DNA from: Brachybacterium phenoliresistens
Lineage (GTDB): Bacteria; Actinomycetota; Actinomycetes; Actinomycetales; Dermabacteraceae
Length of the DNA: 64,000 nucleotides
Reading direction: 5' to 3'
NCBI RefSeq assembly: GCF_000576425.1
Contig: NZ_KK069989.1
Location: 1-64,000 of the forward strand
Shown here: positions 23,722 to 35,482 of the stretch, one piece after another
How positions within the stretch are numbered: position 1 is the stretch's first letter
Layout: every line of letters begins with the position of its first letter
Notes under the pieces: model-generated
The model's database searches: none
Told to the model about the DNA's origin: nothing
The model's input: the letters and a program-made list of their open reading frames with translations, nothing else
Position numbers and translations under genes: made by a program

Positions 23722-25826
23722 GCGCCGTGCGCGTCGCGCTGGTCGGCACCCGCGGCTTCGGGCGCGTCCACTTCCAGGGCCTGCAGAAGCAGATCTCCGA
23801 GGGGCTGGCCGAGCTGGTCGGCGTCGTGGACGTCGCCGAGCCGGAGGCCGATGTCACCGCCCCGTGGTTCCTCACCCTCGGCGAGCTGCTCGAGCAGCTG
23901 CCCGGCGAGCGGGCCCCCGAGGTCGTCATCATCGCCACCCCGATCACCACCCACATGGCGATGGCCCTCGAGGCGCTCGCGGCCGGCTGCCACGTGCTGC
24001 TGGAGAAGCCGCCGGTGCGCTCCCTGGCCGAGCACTGGCAGCTGCTGCGCGCCGCCCGCGAGGCCGGGCGCTCCGTGCAGGTCGGCTTCCAGGCCCGCGG
24101 GGGCGGCGGCATCGACCGCCTGCGCCGCATCGTGCGCGGCGGCGAGCTGGGGCGGGTGCTGCGGGTGACCGCCTACGGCGCCTGGCAGCGCGACCGCGCC
24201 TACTACTCCCGCAGCCGCTGGGCCGGCCTGCGGCGCCTGGGCGGGGAGCGGGTGGCCGACGGCGTGGCCACGAACCCGCTGGCCCACGGCGTCCACGCCG
24301 CGCTCACCGTCGCGGGGATCGATCGCGCCGACCAGATCGCCGAGGTCACCACCGAGCTGCGCCGCGCCCACGACATCGAGGCGGACGACACCACCTACCT
24401 GGGCATCCTGCCGGCGCAGGCGGACCTGCCGCCCGTGCACTGCGCTCTGGTGACCACCGCCCCCGACCAGTCCGACCCGTGGGTCGAGGTCGTCGCCGAG
24501 CGCGGCCGCGCCCGCCTGTACTACACCGCCGACCGCGCCGAGATCGGCCCCGCGCAGGTCGTGCCCTCGCAGATCGTGCCCGCCGGGGTCGCGGCCGCGG
24601 ACATCGGCGCCGCCGCCCGCCGCGAGGACTACGAGCGGATCTCCCTGGTCGAGAACCTTCTGCGCCACGTGCGGGACGCCTCCGTCCCGCTGCTGTGCCC
24701 GCTGGAGTCCACCAGCGCGTTCACCGCGGTGCTCGATGCGACCCAGTCCGTCCCGGATCCCACGCCCATCGGCCCCGAGCACGTGACCTGGGTGGGGGAG
24801 GGGCCGGCGGCCCATCCGGTGGTCGAGGACGTCGAGGCGTGGATGACCGCGGCTCTCGACTCCGGTGCTCCGTTCGCGGAGGTCGGCGCCCCCTGGGGCG
24901 ACGCCTCGGCCGTGCACCGCTGGTCCCCGCGCCGGGTGCTGCGCACCCAGGAGATCGCCGGGTCCGAGATCGCCGTGCTCGTGGACGGCAGCGACATCAT
25001 CCCGCGGTCGAGCCCGCGCCCCTACCTGCACCCGCTGCGCACCCTCGGCGGGACCGTGATCACGGACGCCCACCCGGCCGACCACGACTGGCACAACGGC
25101 CTGGGCGTGGTGATCCAGGACGTCGCGGACGTCAACTTCTGGGGCGGGCGCACCTACGTCGAGGGCGCCGGGTACATCTGGCGCGAGGACCACGGCACCA
25201 TCGCCCATGAGGCCTTCGAGGAGACCTCGGCCGACGGCACCGCCTGGACGCAGCGCCTGCGCTGGCGGGGCCCGGAGCCCGCGGCCGATGCCTCCGCTGC
25301 CGATGTCTCTGCGGCCGATGCCTCCGGCGGCTCCGCTCCCTCGGACGGGCCCGGACCACGCGTGGAGCTCGAGGAGACCCGCACCCACGTCTTCGCGCCC
25401 GTCGAGGGCGGCTGGAGCGTGGAGCTGACCTCGCAGCTGCGCCCCGTGAGCGCGGAGGCCATGGAGCTGGGCAGCCCCGGCAGCCACGGCCGCGAGGGCG
25501 GCGGATACGGCGGCCTGTTCCTGCGCCTGGCCCCGCTGGCCGAGGCGACCGTCGCCGTCCCCGGCCCCGACGGCGGCCGTCTCACCGGGGAGGACGCCGT
25601 CCACGGCGCCCGTGCCCCGTGGGTGGAGCTGTGCGGCACGGCCGCCACCGGCGGACGCTTCGCGGTGCGGATCGAGCACCTCGACGAGCACGACGACCCG
25701 TGGTTCGTGCGCGTGGCCGGGTACCCCGGCCTGGGATCGGCGATCGCCTGGGACAGCCCGGTCACCACCACCGCCGAGCAGCCGCTGACCCGTGCCTTCC
25801 GCATCACCGTCCGCGACCTTCCCTGA
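23718..25826 (+). CDS. Fusion protein: Gfo/Idh/MocA oxidoreductase plus PmoA (DUF6807) domain
   Basis: A 702-residue two-domain protein. Residues 1-380 form an oxidoreductase: VALVGTRGFGRVHF at the start, LLEKPPVR near 97, and NPLAHGVHAALTVAG in the second domain. From about 394 the sequence becomes a PmoA/DUF6807-type beta domain with RPYLHPLRTLGGTVITDAHPADHDWHNGLGVV and the later GGYGGLFLRL. PmoA here is a database family name, not the copper methane monooxygenase subunit. An Ala/Ser/Asp-rich insertion lies near 520-545. The DHDWHNG histidines look like an active or metal site. Function is unknown. It is coupled to the upstream oxidoreductase by ATGA. Confidence 0.82.
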   Translation: MSAVRVALVGTRGFGRVHFQGLQKQISEGLAELVGVVDVAEPEADVTAPWFLTLGELLEQLPGERAPEVVIIATPITTHMAMALEALAAGCHVLLEKPPVRSLAEHWQLLRAAREAGRSVQVGFQARGGGGIDRLRRIVRGGELGRVLRVTAYGAWQRDRAYYSRSRWAGLRRLGGERVADGVATNPLAHGVHAALTVAGIDRADQIAEVTTELRRAHDIEADDTTYLGILPAQADLPPVHCALVTTAPDQSDPWVEVVAERGRARLYYTADRAEIGPAQVVPSQIVPAGVAAADIGAAARREDYERISLVENLLRHVRDASVPLLCPLESTSAFTAVLDATQSVPDPTPIGPEHVTWVGEGPAAHPVVEDVEAWMTAALDSGAPFAEVGAPWGDASAVHRWSPRRVLRTQEIAGSEIAVLVDGSDIIPRSSPRPYLHPLRTLGGTVITDAHPADHDWHNGLGVVIQDVADVNFWGGRTYVEGAGYIWREDHGTIAHEAFEETSADGTAWTQRLRWRGPEPAADASAADVSAADASGGSAPSDGPGPRVELEETRTHVFAPVEGGWSVELTSQLRPVSAEAMELGSPGSHGREGGGYGGLFLRLAPLAEATVAVPGPDGGRLTGEDAVHGARAPWVELCGTAATGGRFAVRIEHLDEHDDPWFVRVAGYPGLGSAIAWDSPVTTTAEQPLTRAFRITVRDLP

Positions 25827-25854
25827 CCGACCTTCCTGCCCGACCTTCCCCGGT

Positions 25855-25883
25855 CCGGCCGCGACTCTCCCTGACGCGGCCGG
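25855..25883. terminator. Candidate hairpin between the fusion gene and the hydrolase gene
   Basis: CCGGCCGCG (25855-25863) and CGCGGCCGG (25875-25883) form a 9-bp stem with an 11-base loop, 28 bases after the stop codon. It could attenuate transcription into the hydrolase gene. No T-tract is present. Confidence 0.45.
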
Positions 25884-25927
25884 GCCCGTCCTGACCTGAC
25901 CGCCCCCTCGACCCCGGGAGCCCTCTC

Positions 25928-26950
25928 ATGTCCCCTGCCGCCGACGCCGCCTGGGCGCCGCAGCTCGCCGCCCGCGCCCACCTGCTCGAGGTCCTCGGCC
26001 CCGAGGACTCCCTGTCGCCCGAGGCCGAGGCCGCCTGGCGCGCGCCCTTCGGCGCGCCGGAGAGCTGGGACCTCGACATCGTCGACCGCGACCTGCCCGG
26101 ACCGCACGGCCGGGTGCCGGTGCGGATCTACGCCCCGCGCCCCTCCGGGGGCGCGGTCGAGGCGGCCGACGCCGGATCCGCCCCGGCCCGCCCGGCGCTG
26201 GTGTGGATCCACGGCGGCGGCTTCCAGCACGGAGACCTCGACATGCCCGAGGCCCACGAGGTCTCCCGGGGCGTGGCCGGGCGCGCCGACGCCGTGGTCG
26301 TCTCCGTGTTCTACCGCCTGTGCGACGAGCCCTCGGGCAGGCCCGCCCCGAACCTCGACGGGGAGACGGGCATCCACGCGCCGATCCCGCTGGACGACGT
26401 GCACGCCGCCTTCACCTGGGTGCGCGAGCACGCCGCGGAGCTGGGGGCGGACCCGGCACGGATCGCCGTGGGCGGGGCGAGCGCCGGCGGCGACCTCGCC
26501 GCCTGCCTCAGCCTGCGCCTGGCCGCCGAGGGCGCGCCGCCGTGGCAGTCCTTCCTCATGTACCCCGTCGCGCACATCGAGATGCCGGCCCCGGATGCGG
26601 AGGAGGCCGCGGCGCTGGCGGCCTGCGCCCCGCTGGGCGGGTTCCCCGCCGAGTCCGTCGCGGTGATGGGGGAGACCTACACCGGCCGTCCCCGCAGCGA
26701 GGCGACCGGCTACGAGTTCCCGGCCCTCGCGGCGCGGCACGACCATCTGCCGCCGACGCTGATCGACGTCGCCGAGTTCGACGGGCTGCGCCCCAGCGGT
26801 CGCGCCTATGCCCAGCAGCTCGAGGCCGCCGGGGTCGAGGTCGAGCTCGCGCTCAGCCGCGGCGTCCCGCACGGGCATCTCAACAAGGTGGGGCTGGCCG
26901 AGGCCCACGCCAGCATGGACCGCATGGCCCGCCGCCTGCGGGAGCGCTGA
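25928..26950 (+). CDS. Alpha/beta hydrolase (HSL-type esterase)
   Basis: A 340-residue hydrolase of the hormone-sensitive-lipase group. It shows the oxyanion motif HGGGF near residue 95, the nucleophile in GASAGGD near 184, a likely acid in EFDGLRPSG near 284, and the catalytic His in [10 protein letters not shown] near 315. There is no signal peptide, so it is cytoplasmic. It is the last gene on this strand before the thiamine genes and follows the oxidoreductase fusion by 101 bases including a hairpin. In this setting it may remove acyl groups from imported sugars; that is inference. Confidence 0.85.
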   Translation: MSPAADAAWAPQLAARAHLLEVLGPEDSLSPEAEAAWRAPFGAPESWDLDIVDRDLPGPHGRVPVRIYAPRPSGGAVEAADAGSAPARPALVWIHGGGFQHGDLDMPEAHEVSRGVAGRADAVVVSVFYRLCDEPSGRPAPNLDGETGIHAPIPLDDVHAAFTWVREHAAELGADPARIAVGGASAGGDLAACLSLRLAAEGAPPWQSFLMYPVAHIEMPAPDAEEAAALAACAPLGGFPAESVAVMGETYTGRPRSEATGYEFPALAARHDHLPPTLIDVAEFDGLRPSGRAYAQQLEAAGVEVELALSRGVPHGHLNKVGLAEAHASMDRMARRLRER

Positions 26951-26965
26951 GCCCCGCAGTCCGGG

Positions 26966-27808
26966 TCAGGCCCCGGTGACGGCCGCGCGCAGCGCCCGGG
27001 CCGCGGCCTCCGGATCCTCGGCCTCGGTGACGGCGCGGACCACCACGATGCGGTCGGCGCCGGTGGAGAGCACCTCGGGCACCCGGTCCAGGTCCACGCC
27101 GCCGATCGCGAAGAACGGCGTCGGATGCGCGGCGGCGTCGCGGTGCTCGGCCGCGGCGCGCGGCAGCGCCAGGCCCACCGCGGCGCGGCCCGGCTTGGTG
27201 GGCGTCTCCCAGACGGGCCCCGTGCAGAAGTAGTCGATCCCCGGGTCGTCGTGCGCCTGCCGCATCTGCTCCTCGGTGCGCGTGGAGCGGCCGATGAGCA
27301 CGTCGGGACCCACGAGGGATCGGGCATCGGCCGTGGTCAGGTCGCCCTGCCCGAGGTGGAGCACGTCGACGCCCGCGAGCACCGCGACATCGGCCCGGTC
27401 GTTGGCCGCCAGCAGCGCCCCGAAACGGTCCGCGATCGGGCGCAGGGCCCGCAGGGCCTCCACCTCGGCGCGCGCCTCCGCGGACTTGTCGCGCACCTGC
27501 AGGATGTCCACACCGCCGCGGAAGGCGGCCTCGGCGAAGGCGAGCAGCTCCTCGAGGCCGCGCGAGAGGTCCACGCACACGTACAGCCGGGCGCGGGTCA
27601 GCCGGCCGCGACGCCGGGCGCCCTCCGGCGAGACCGCCCGTCGCCGGGCCGCCGCCGTCGCCGCCGCGCCGGACTGCGCCGTGATCGCGCCGGGCTCCTC
27701 CGTCCCCGCGCCGGACTGCGCCGTGCTCGGGGCGGGCTCCTCCGTGCCCGGGGCCGGGACCCCCGGCATGTCCTGGGGCTCCGCGCCCGTCAGCTGGTCA
27801 GCACTCAT
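26966..27808 (-). CDS. thiE: Thiamine-phosphate synthase
   Basis: A 280-residue protein. The C-terminal 210 residues are Thi[60 protein letters not shown] and [10 protein letters not shown]. It joins HMP pyrophosphate and the thiazole phosphate to give thiamine phosphate. The first 70 residues are an unusual extension containing a 14-residue tandem repeat (GTEEP...TAQSGA). An alternative in-frame ATG lies at 27814. The gene is divergent from the thiO operon; no riboswitch is seen in its own short leader. Confidence 0.9.
   Translation of the reverse strand: MSADQLTGAEPQDMPGVPAPGTEEPAPSTAQSGAGTEEPGAITAQSGAAATAAARRRAVSPEGARRRGRLTRARLYVCVDLSRGLEELLAFAEAAFRGGVDILQVRDKSAEARAEVEALRALRPIADRFGALLAANDRADVAVLAGVDVLHLGQGDLTTADARSLVGPDVLIGRSTRTEEQMRQAHDDPGIDYFCTGPVWETPTKPGRAAVGLALPRAAAEHRDAAAHPTPFFAIGGVDLDRVPEVLSTGADRIVVVRAVTEAEDPEAAARALRAAVTGA
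27666..27749. repeat. 42-bp tandem repeat in the 5' part of thiE
   Basis: Two adjacent units (27666-27707 and 27708-27749) are nearly identical and encode two 14-residue copies in the N-terminal extension of ThiE. The reading frame is preserved, consistent with in-frame slippage or duplication. Confidence 0.8.
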
Positions 27809-27827
27809 GGTCATAGCGTCCCACAGG

Positions 27828-27929
27828 TACACTCGCGGACGTTCCGTGGGAGCCCGGAGGAACGGGCTGAGAGGGCGTCAGGCGCCGACCACTACGACTG
27901 GATGCGGGTCATGCCGCCGTCAGGAGGAA
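27828..27929 (+). ncRNA. TPP riboswitch leading the thiO-thiS-thiG-thiF operon
   Basis: The leader shows the thi-box elements in order. AGCCCG/CGGGCT form a helix around a GAGGAA loop (27851-27868), followed directly by the invariant CTGAGA (27867-27872). A GGCG/CGCC helix comes next, then GCGG-GTCATG-CCGC (27904-27917), the pyrophosphate-sensing arm. It ends at the ribosome site AGGAGGAA (27922-27929). The segment ACTGGAT differs slightly from the usual ACCTGAT. A -10 box TACACT lies at 27828-27833. Because the last helix adjoins the ribosome site, control of translation initiation by thiamine pyrophosphate is likely. Confidence 0.88.
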
Positions 27930-27937
27930 TCGCACAC

Positions 27938-31369
<3,432 letters not shown>

Positions 31370-31389
31370 GGCGCGCGGCTGCTCTGCCG

Positions 31390-31411
31390 GGGAACGTTCC
31401 CGCGGGAACGT
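31390..31411. terminator. Overlapping palindromes between thiF and the nucleotidyltransferase gene
   Basis: GGGAACGTTCCC (31390-31401) and the perfect 18-bp palindrome ACGTTCCCGCGGGAACGT (31394-31411) overlap, so two alternative hairpins can form. They lie 20 bases after thiF and between convergent genes, which suits a bidirectional terminator. A protein-binding site is an alternative. Confidence 0.45.
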
Positions 31412-31459
31412 CTCCGACGCGGCGGCCGACGGACGCGCAGAGGTGGAGTGCGGCTGGTA

Positions 31460-32248
31460 CTAGAAGTACTCCGCCGGCAGCGTCCCGCGCAGCCAGGCGA
31501 GCTCGTTGTCGCGGATGAACACCGACAGCGACTCGTCGACGCCCATCCCGCCCTCGGGGCCGAGCCACTCGTCGAGGATCTCGACCAGGCGGCCGGCGGT
31601 CCCGATGGACGGGCCGGCCAGGAGCCGGTCCCAGGCCTCGACGAACCCGTCGGGGCTCGGGACCTCCCGGACGAGGCGGTGGATGTACTTCGCCCCGGGC
31701 ATCAGGCGGCGGTCCGCGGCGAGAGCGGCGCGCGCTGCGGCGAGGGCCAGGTGCGTGCCCGCATGCTGCAGCAGGAACGGGTCCCCGCGCTGCTCGGCCT
31801 GGCGCAGGAAGTAGCCGCCGTGCAGGTGGGCCTGTGCCAGATGCGAGCGCACCCGGCCGGCCCAGGCGTCCTCGGACAGGCGGGGGATCGCGGCGACCAG
31901 TGCGGGGAGCTCCTCGCGGCGCGAGAAGGCGACCCGGGCGCCCAGGAACGAGGCGCGCGTGGGATCGTCCCCGGACGCCGCCGCCGTGCGCAGGTAGTCC
32001 GGGCTCGCCGCCTTCACGTCGACGTAGGAGCCCGGATAGTCCTCTCCCACCCGGTCGGTCCATGCCCAGCGGTCCTCGCGGCCCAGCTGCGCGAACCGCG
32101 CCGCGTCGACGATCAGGTAGACGTCGACATCGGAGTCCTCGCGCTCGGTGCCGCGGGCCAGCGAGCCGACGAGCACGACGCCGAGGGTCGCCGGATCCTC
32201 GGCGACCTGCTCGACATAGGCCGCGAGGGCTCTCTCCTGGTGCTCCAT
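31460..32248 (-). CDS. Nucleotidyltransferase-domain protein (aminoglycoside adenylyltransferase-like)
   Basis: A 262-residue protein with the nucleotidyltransferase signature GSLARGTEREDSDVDVYL (about residues 28-45), which supplies the two metal-binding Asp residues. A helical C-terminal part follows (FLLQHAGTHLALAAARAALAADRRLMPGAKYIHRLV). This layout resembles aadA-like or kanamycin nucleotidyltransferase-like proteins, but the substrate may not be an antibiotic. The ATG at 32248 starts the fold directly. It is convergent with thiF and lies 49 bases upstream of the uxaA stop on the same strand. I would not call resistance from this sequence alone. Confidence 0.75.
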   Translation of the reverse strand: MEHQERALAAYVEQVAEDPATLGVVLVGSLARGTEREDSDVDVYLIVDAARFAQLGREDRWAWTDRVGEDYPGSYVDVKAASPDYLRTAAASGDDPTRASFLGARVAFSRREELPALVAAIPRLSEDAWAGRVRSHLAQAHLHGGYFLRQAEQRGDPFLLQHAGTHLALAAARAALAADRRLMPGAKYIHRLVREVPSPDGFVEAWDRLLAGPSIGTAGRLVEILDEWLGPEGGMGVDESLSVFIRDNELAWLRGTLPAEYF

Positions 32249-32297
32249 GGATGCTGCTCCCGTCCTCGGGGCCCTGCGGCCCGCTGCGGAGGCACCG

Positions 32298-33851
32298 TCA
32301 CATGACGGCGCCGATGTGCCAGGGGATGAACTCCTCGAGCCCGTAGCCCAGCTCCTCGCTCGCGGACTGCGTCCCGGAGGCGAGGTCGAGCAGGGCGTGG
32401 TAGATCTCCAGGCCCTTCTCCTCGATCGAGACGTCGTGCTCGACCATCTCGCCGGCGTCGATGTCCATGTCGTCGCCCATCCGGCGGTACAGGTCCGAGT
32501 TCGTGGCGACCTTGAGGGTCGGCGCCGGACGGCTGCCCAGCGCGGAGCCGCGGCCCGTGGTGAAGCAGACGAGGTTCGCGCCCCCGGCGACCAGGCCCGT
32601 CACGGACACCGGGTCGTAGCCCGGGGTGTCCATGAAGCCGAACCCGCGGGTGTCGATCTTCTCCGCGTAGCGGTACACCGCGGCCAGCGGTGCGTGACCG
32701 CCCTTGGCGACCGCGCCGAGGGACTTCTCGAGGATGGTCGTGATGCCGCCCTCCTTGTTGCCGGGGGAGGGGTTGTTGTCCATGCTCGCGCCGGTGGACT
32801 CGGTGTACTTCTCCCACCAGGCGATCACGTCCAGCAGATCCTGGGCCACCCGGGGGTCCGTGGCGCGCTCGACGAGGAGGTCCTCGGCGCCGTAGATCTC
32901 CGGGGTCTCCGCCAGGACGCTCGTGCCGCCCTGGGCGACGATGAGATCCGAGGCGTGGCCCAGCGCGGGGTTCGCGGTGATCCCCGACCAGCCGTCGCTG
33001 CCGCCGCAGTTCAGGCCCAGCACCAGCTCGGAGACGGGGACCTCCTCGCGCCGCACATCGGCGACCCGGGGGAGCATGGCCTCGATGGCCTCGATGCCCT
33101 TGGCGATGGTGGCGCGGGTGCCGCCGGAGTCCTGGATGGTCATCCGCACCAGGGGCAGGTCGCGCGCGGGCCGATGCGGCCCGGTCTCGAACTCCGCGAA
33201 CAGCTGCTCCATCTGGTTGACCTCGCAGCCCAGGCCGATCGCGAGCACGCCGCCCACGTTGGGGTGGTCCGCGTAGCCGAGGATCGTGCGGCGCAGGATG
33301 TCCATGCCCTCGCCGCTGGGGGCCATCCCGCAGCCGAGGTCGTGGGCCAGCGGCAGCACGCCGTCGACCGTGTCCGGCAGGATGCCGGCCCGCTCGATGC
33401 GGTCGGCGATCGCCTTGACGACGGTCGCCGAGCAGTTCACGGAGGCGACGATCGCGATGTGGTTGCGGGTGGCCACGCGGCCGTCCTCCCGCCGGATCCC
33501 GAGGAACGTGCGGCGCTCGGGCAGCTCCGGCGGGGTCCAGGAGCCGGTGGAGCCGGCCTGGGCGGCGCTCGTGGCGGCATGCGCGGAGAAGGTGAGGTTG
33601 TGGGAGTGCACGTGGTCGCCCGGGGCGATGGGCGCCGTCGCCGTGCCGATCACGTGGCCGTACTTCTCCACGGGCTCGCCGCTCGCGCGCGCGAGGACGG
33701 CGACCTTGTGCCCGCGCGGGACGTCGGTCGCGACCGTGAGGTCCTGGCCGTCCACGGCGAGCTGCTCGCCCGCAGCGATGTCGCGCAGGGCGATCGCGAC
33801 GTGGTCCCCGGCGTGCAGCAGCCGCAGCGCGGCGGCCGGCGTGCCGGTCAT
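32298..33851 (-). CDS. uxaA: Altronate dehydratase
   Basis: A 517-residue UxaA-family dehydratase with an N-terminal SAF-like domain (LLHAGDHVAIALRDIAAGEQL) and a large catalytic domain. Conserved parts are RVATRNHIAIVASVNCSATV, PLAHDLGCGM, GCEVNQMEQL, VLGLNCGGSDGWSGITANPALG and DNNPSPGNKEGGITTILEKSLGA. It removes water from altronate to give 2-keto-3-deoxygluconate in the galacturonate pathway. Full-length single-chain form. Its ATG overlaps the uxaC stop as ATGA, so the two are translated together. Confidence 0.93.
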   Translation of the reverse strand: MTGTPAAALRLLHAGDHVAIALRDIAAGEQLAVDGQDLTVATDVPRGHKVAVLARASGEPVEKYGHVIGTATAPIAPGDHVHSHNLTFSAHAATSAAQAGSTGSWTPPELPERRTFLGIRREDGRVATRNHIAIVASVNCSATVVKAIADRIERAGILPDTVDGVLPLAHDLGCGMAPSGEGMDILRRTILGYADHPNVGGVLAIGLGCEVNQMEQLFAEFETGPHRPARDLPLVRMTIQDSGGTRATIAKGIEAIEAMLPRVADVRREEVPVSELVLGLNCGGSDGWSGITANPALGHASDLIVAQGGTSVLAETPEIYGAEDLLVERATDPRVAQDLLDVIAWWEKYTESTGASMDNNPSPGNKEGGITTILEKSLGAVAKGGHAPLAAVYRYAEKIDTRGFGFMDTPGYDPVSVTGLVAGGANLVCFTTGRGSALGSRPAPTLKVATNSDLYRRMGDDMDIDAGEMVEHDVSIEEKGLEIYHALLDLASGTQSASEELGYGLEEFIPWHIGAVM

Positions 33852-35296
33852 GCCGGCACCGGCTTCGGGTAGGACAGCCGGGGCAGGCGGTAGGCCAGGT
33901 CGACGGCGGTCTCGATCGCCTCGTCCTCCTCGAGGCGGTGCTCGGCGACCAGCCGCGCCAGGTAGCCGGCGTCGACGCGGCGCGCGAGGTCGTGGCGGGC
34001 CGGGATCGAGGCGTAGGCGCGGGTGTCGTCGACGAAGCCGGACATGTTCGCGAAGCCCGCGGTCTCGGTGACCAGCTCGCGGAAGCGGCGCATGCCGTCC
34101 GGGGAGTCGAGGAACCACCACGGCGCGCCGAGGCGCACCGAGGGGTAGGCCCCGGCCAGCGGCGCCAGCTCGCGCGAGTAGACGGTCTCGTCGATGGTGA
34201 AGAGGATGACGCGGAAGCGCGGGTCCAGCCCGTGGCGCTCGAGCATCGGCCGCACGGCGCGGGCGTACTCCGCGCCGATCGGGATGTCGTAGCCCTTGTC
34301 CTGGCCGTGCCGCTCGAACACCTGCGTCGAGTGGTCGCGCAGCACCCCCGGGTGGATCTGCATGACCAGGCCGTCCTCGCAGGACATCCCCGCCATCTCC
34401 AGGAGCATGTGGGCGGAGAAGGCCCGGGCCTCCGCGGCGGTCGGCGTCTCGCCGCCCAGCACGCGGGAGTACAGGGAGGCGGCATCGGCCGGATCCATCG
34501 GATGCGTGTCGGCGTAGAGGTGGCCGTGGTCGGTCGCGCGGGCGCCCGCCGCGACGAAGGCGGCACGGCGCTCCCGCAGCGCGTCGAGGTAGCCGGCGTA
34601 GCTGCTCGTGTCGATGCCGGAGACCTCCGCCAGCGTCGCGATCTCCTCGCGCCACGTCGGGCGCTCCAGCTGCAGGACCCCGTCGGGGCGGAAGGTCGGC
34701 ACGACGCGCTCGCCGAGGCCGTCCTCGGCGATCCGGCCGTGGACGGAGAGGTCCGAGGAGGCCGGGTCGGTGGTGGAGATGATCTCGATGTTGAAGCGGT
34801 CCAGCAGGGCGCGCGGCCGGAAGGACGGATCGGCCACGCACTCGGAGATGCGGTCGTAGAGGCGATCGGCGCTCTCGGCGCTGGGCCGCTCCGTGACGCC
34901 GAAGACCTCGACCAGCTCGTGCTCGAGCCAGTAGCGCGAGGGCGTGCCGCGGTACAGGTGCCAGTTCTCGCAGAAGGTGCGGAAGATCTTCCGGGAGTCG
35001 GTCTCCACCGGGCCGCCGTCCCGGCGCGGGACGCCCAGGGATTCGAGGGGGATGCCCTGCGAGGCCATCATGCGGGTGACGTAGTGGTCGGGGACGATGA
35101 GCAGCTGGGCCGGGTCGGCGAAGGGCTCGTCGTCGGCGAAGACGGAGGCCTCGACGTGCCCGTGCATGCACACCAGCGGGAGGGAGGCGGTCTGCTCGTA
35201 GATCCGCACGGCGATGTCGCGCAGGCCCGGCTCGGCGGGCAGGGCGCGATGGGGGTGGAGGGTCCAGTCCGCGGTCGCGGGGCGGGACGAGGTCAT
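33848..35296 (-). CDS. uxaC: Glucuronate/galacturonate isomerase
   Basis: A 482-residue UxaC-type uronate isomerase, a metal-dependent TIM-barrel enzyme. The N-terminal metal site is CMHGHVEA near residue 45, followed by LLIVPDHYVTRMMASQGI. Later conserved parts are KIFRTFCENWHLYRGTPSRYWLEHEL, DTHPMDP, MQIHPGVLRDHS and WWFLDSPDGMRRF, and FVDDTRAYASIPARHD near the end. It converts glucuronate or galacturonate to the 2-keto uronates. AAGGAG lies 6-7 bases before the ATG. It is first in the uxaC-uxaA operon and divergent from a LacI regulator gene. Confidence 0.92.
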   Translation of the reverse strand: MTSSRPATADWTLHPHRALPAEPGLRDIAVRIYEQTASLPLVCMHGHVEASVFADDEPFADPAQLLIVPDHYVTRMMASQGIPLESLGVPRRDGGPVETDSRKIFRTFCENWHLYRGTPSRYWLEHELVEVFGVTERPSAESADRLYDRISECVADPSFRPRALLDRFNIEIISTTDPASSDLSVHGRIAEDGLGERVVPTFRPDGVLQLERPTWREEIATLAEVSGIDTSSYAGYLDALRERRAAFVAAGARATDHGHLYADTHPMDPADAASLYSRVLGGETPTAAEARAFSAHMLLEMAGMSCEDGLVMQIHPGVLRDHSTQVFERHGQDKGYDIPIGAEYARAVRPMLERHGLDPRFRVILFTIDETVYSRELAPLAGAYPSVRLGAPWWFLDSPDGMRRFRELVTETAGFANMSGFVDDTRAYASIPARHDLARRVDAGYLARLVAEHRLEEDEAIETAVDLAYRLPRLSYPKPVPA

Positions 35297-35352
35297 GCCA
35301 TCTCCTTCGACGGGGCGGTGTCCGTGCCGGAGCGGACGCCGGCACGAGACGG

Positions 35353-35413
35353 TGCGTAAACGGTTGCACATTCCCGGCCCGTCGCGCAAGATGGAGGCGG
35401 TGCAAACGTTTGC
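35353..35413. promoter_or_regulatory. Divergent promoter with two LacI-type operators (uronate control)
   Basis: Two sites lie between uxaC and the LacI gene: TGCGTAAACGGTTGCA (35353-35368) and the perfect palindrome GCAAACGTTTGC (35402-35413), both with a central CG. A plus-strand promoter TTGCAC (35364-35369), 17 bases, CAAGAT (35387-35392) sits between them: the first site overlaps its -35 and the second lies about 10 bases after its -10. This suits autorepression plus control of uxaC. Confidence 0.65.
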
Positions 35414-35482
35414 GGATCCCGTCCGGGACCCGACGATGCACCGGATGACGCATCCGCGCGAGCGAGCCGACGAGGAGGCCCC

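Noticed and set aside
23718-25826. PmoA domain taken as a methane monooxygenase subunit
   Set aside because: Here the name refers to the DUF6807 family. No membrane helices or copper monooxygenase features are present.
31460-32248. Call as an antibiotic-resistance gene
   Set aside because: Only the general nucleotidyltransferase signature is visible, and many chromosomal proteins of this fold do not modify drugs.
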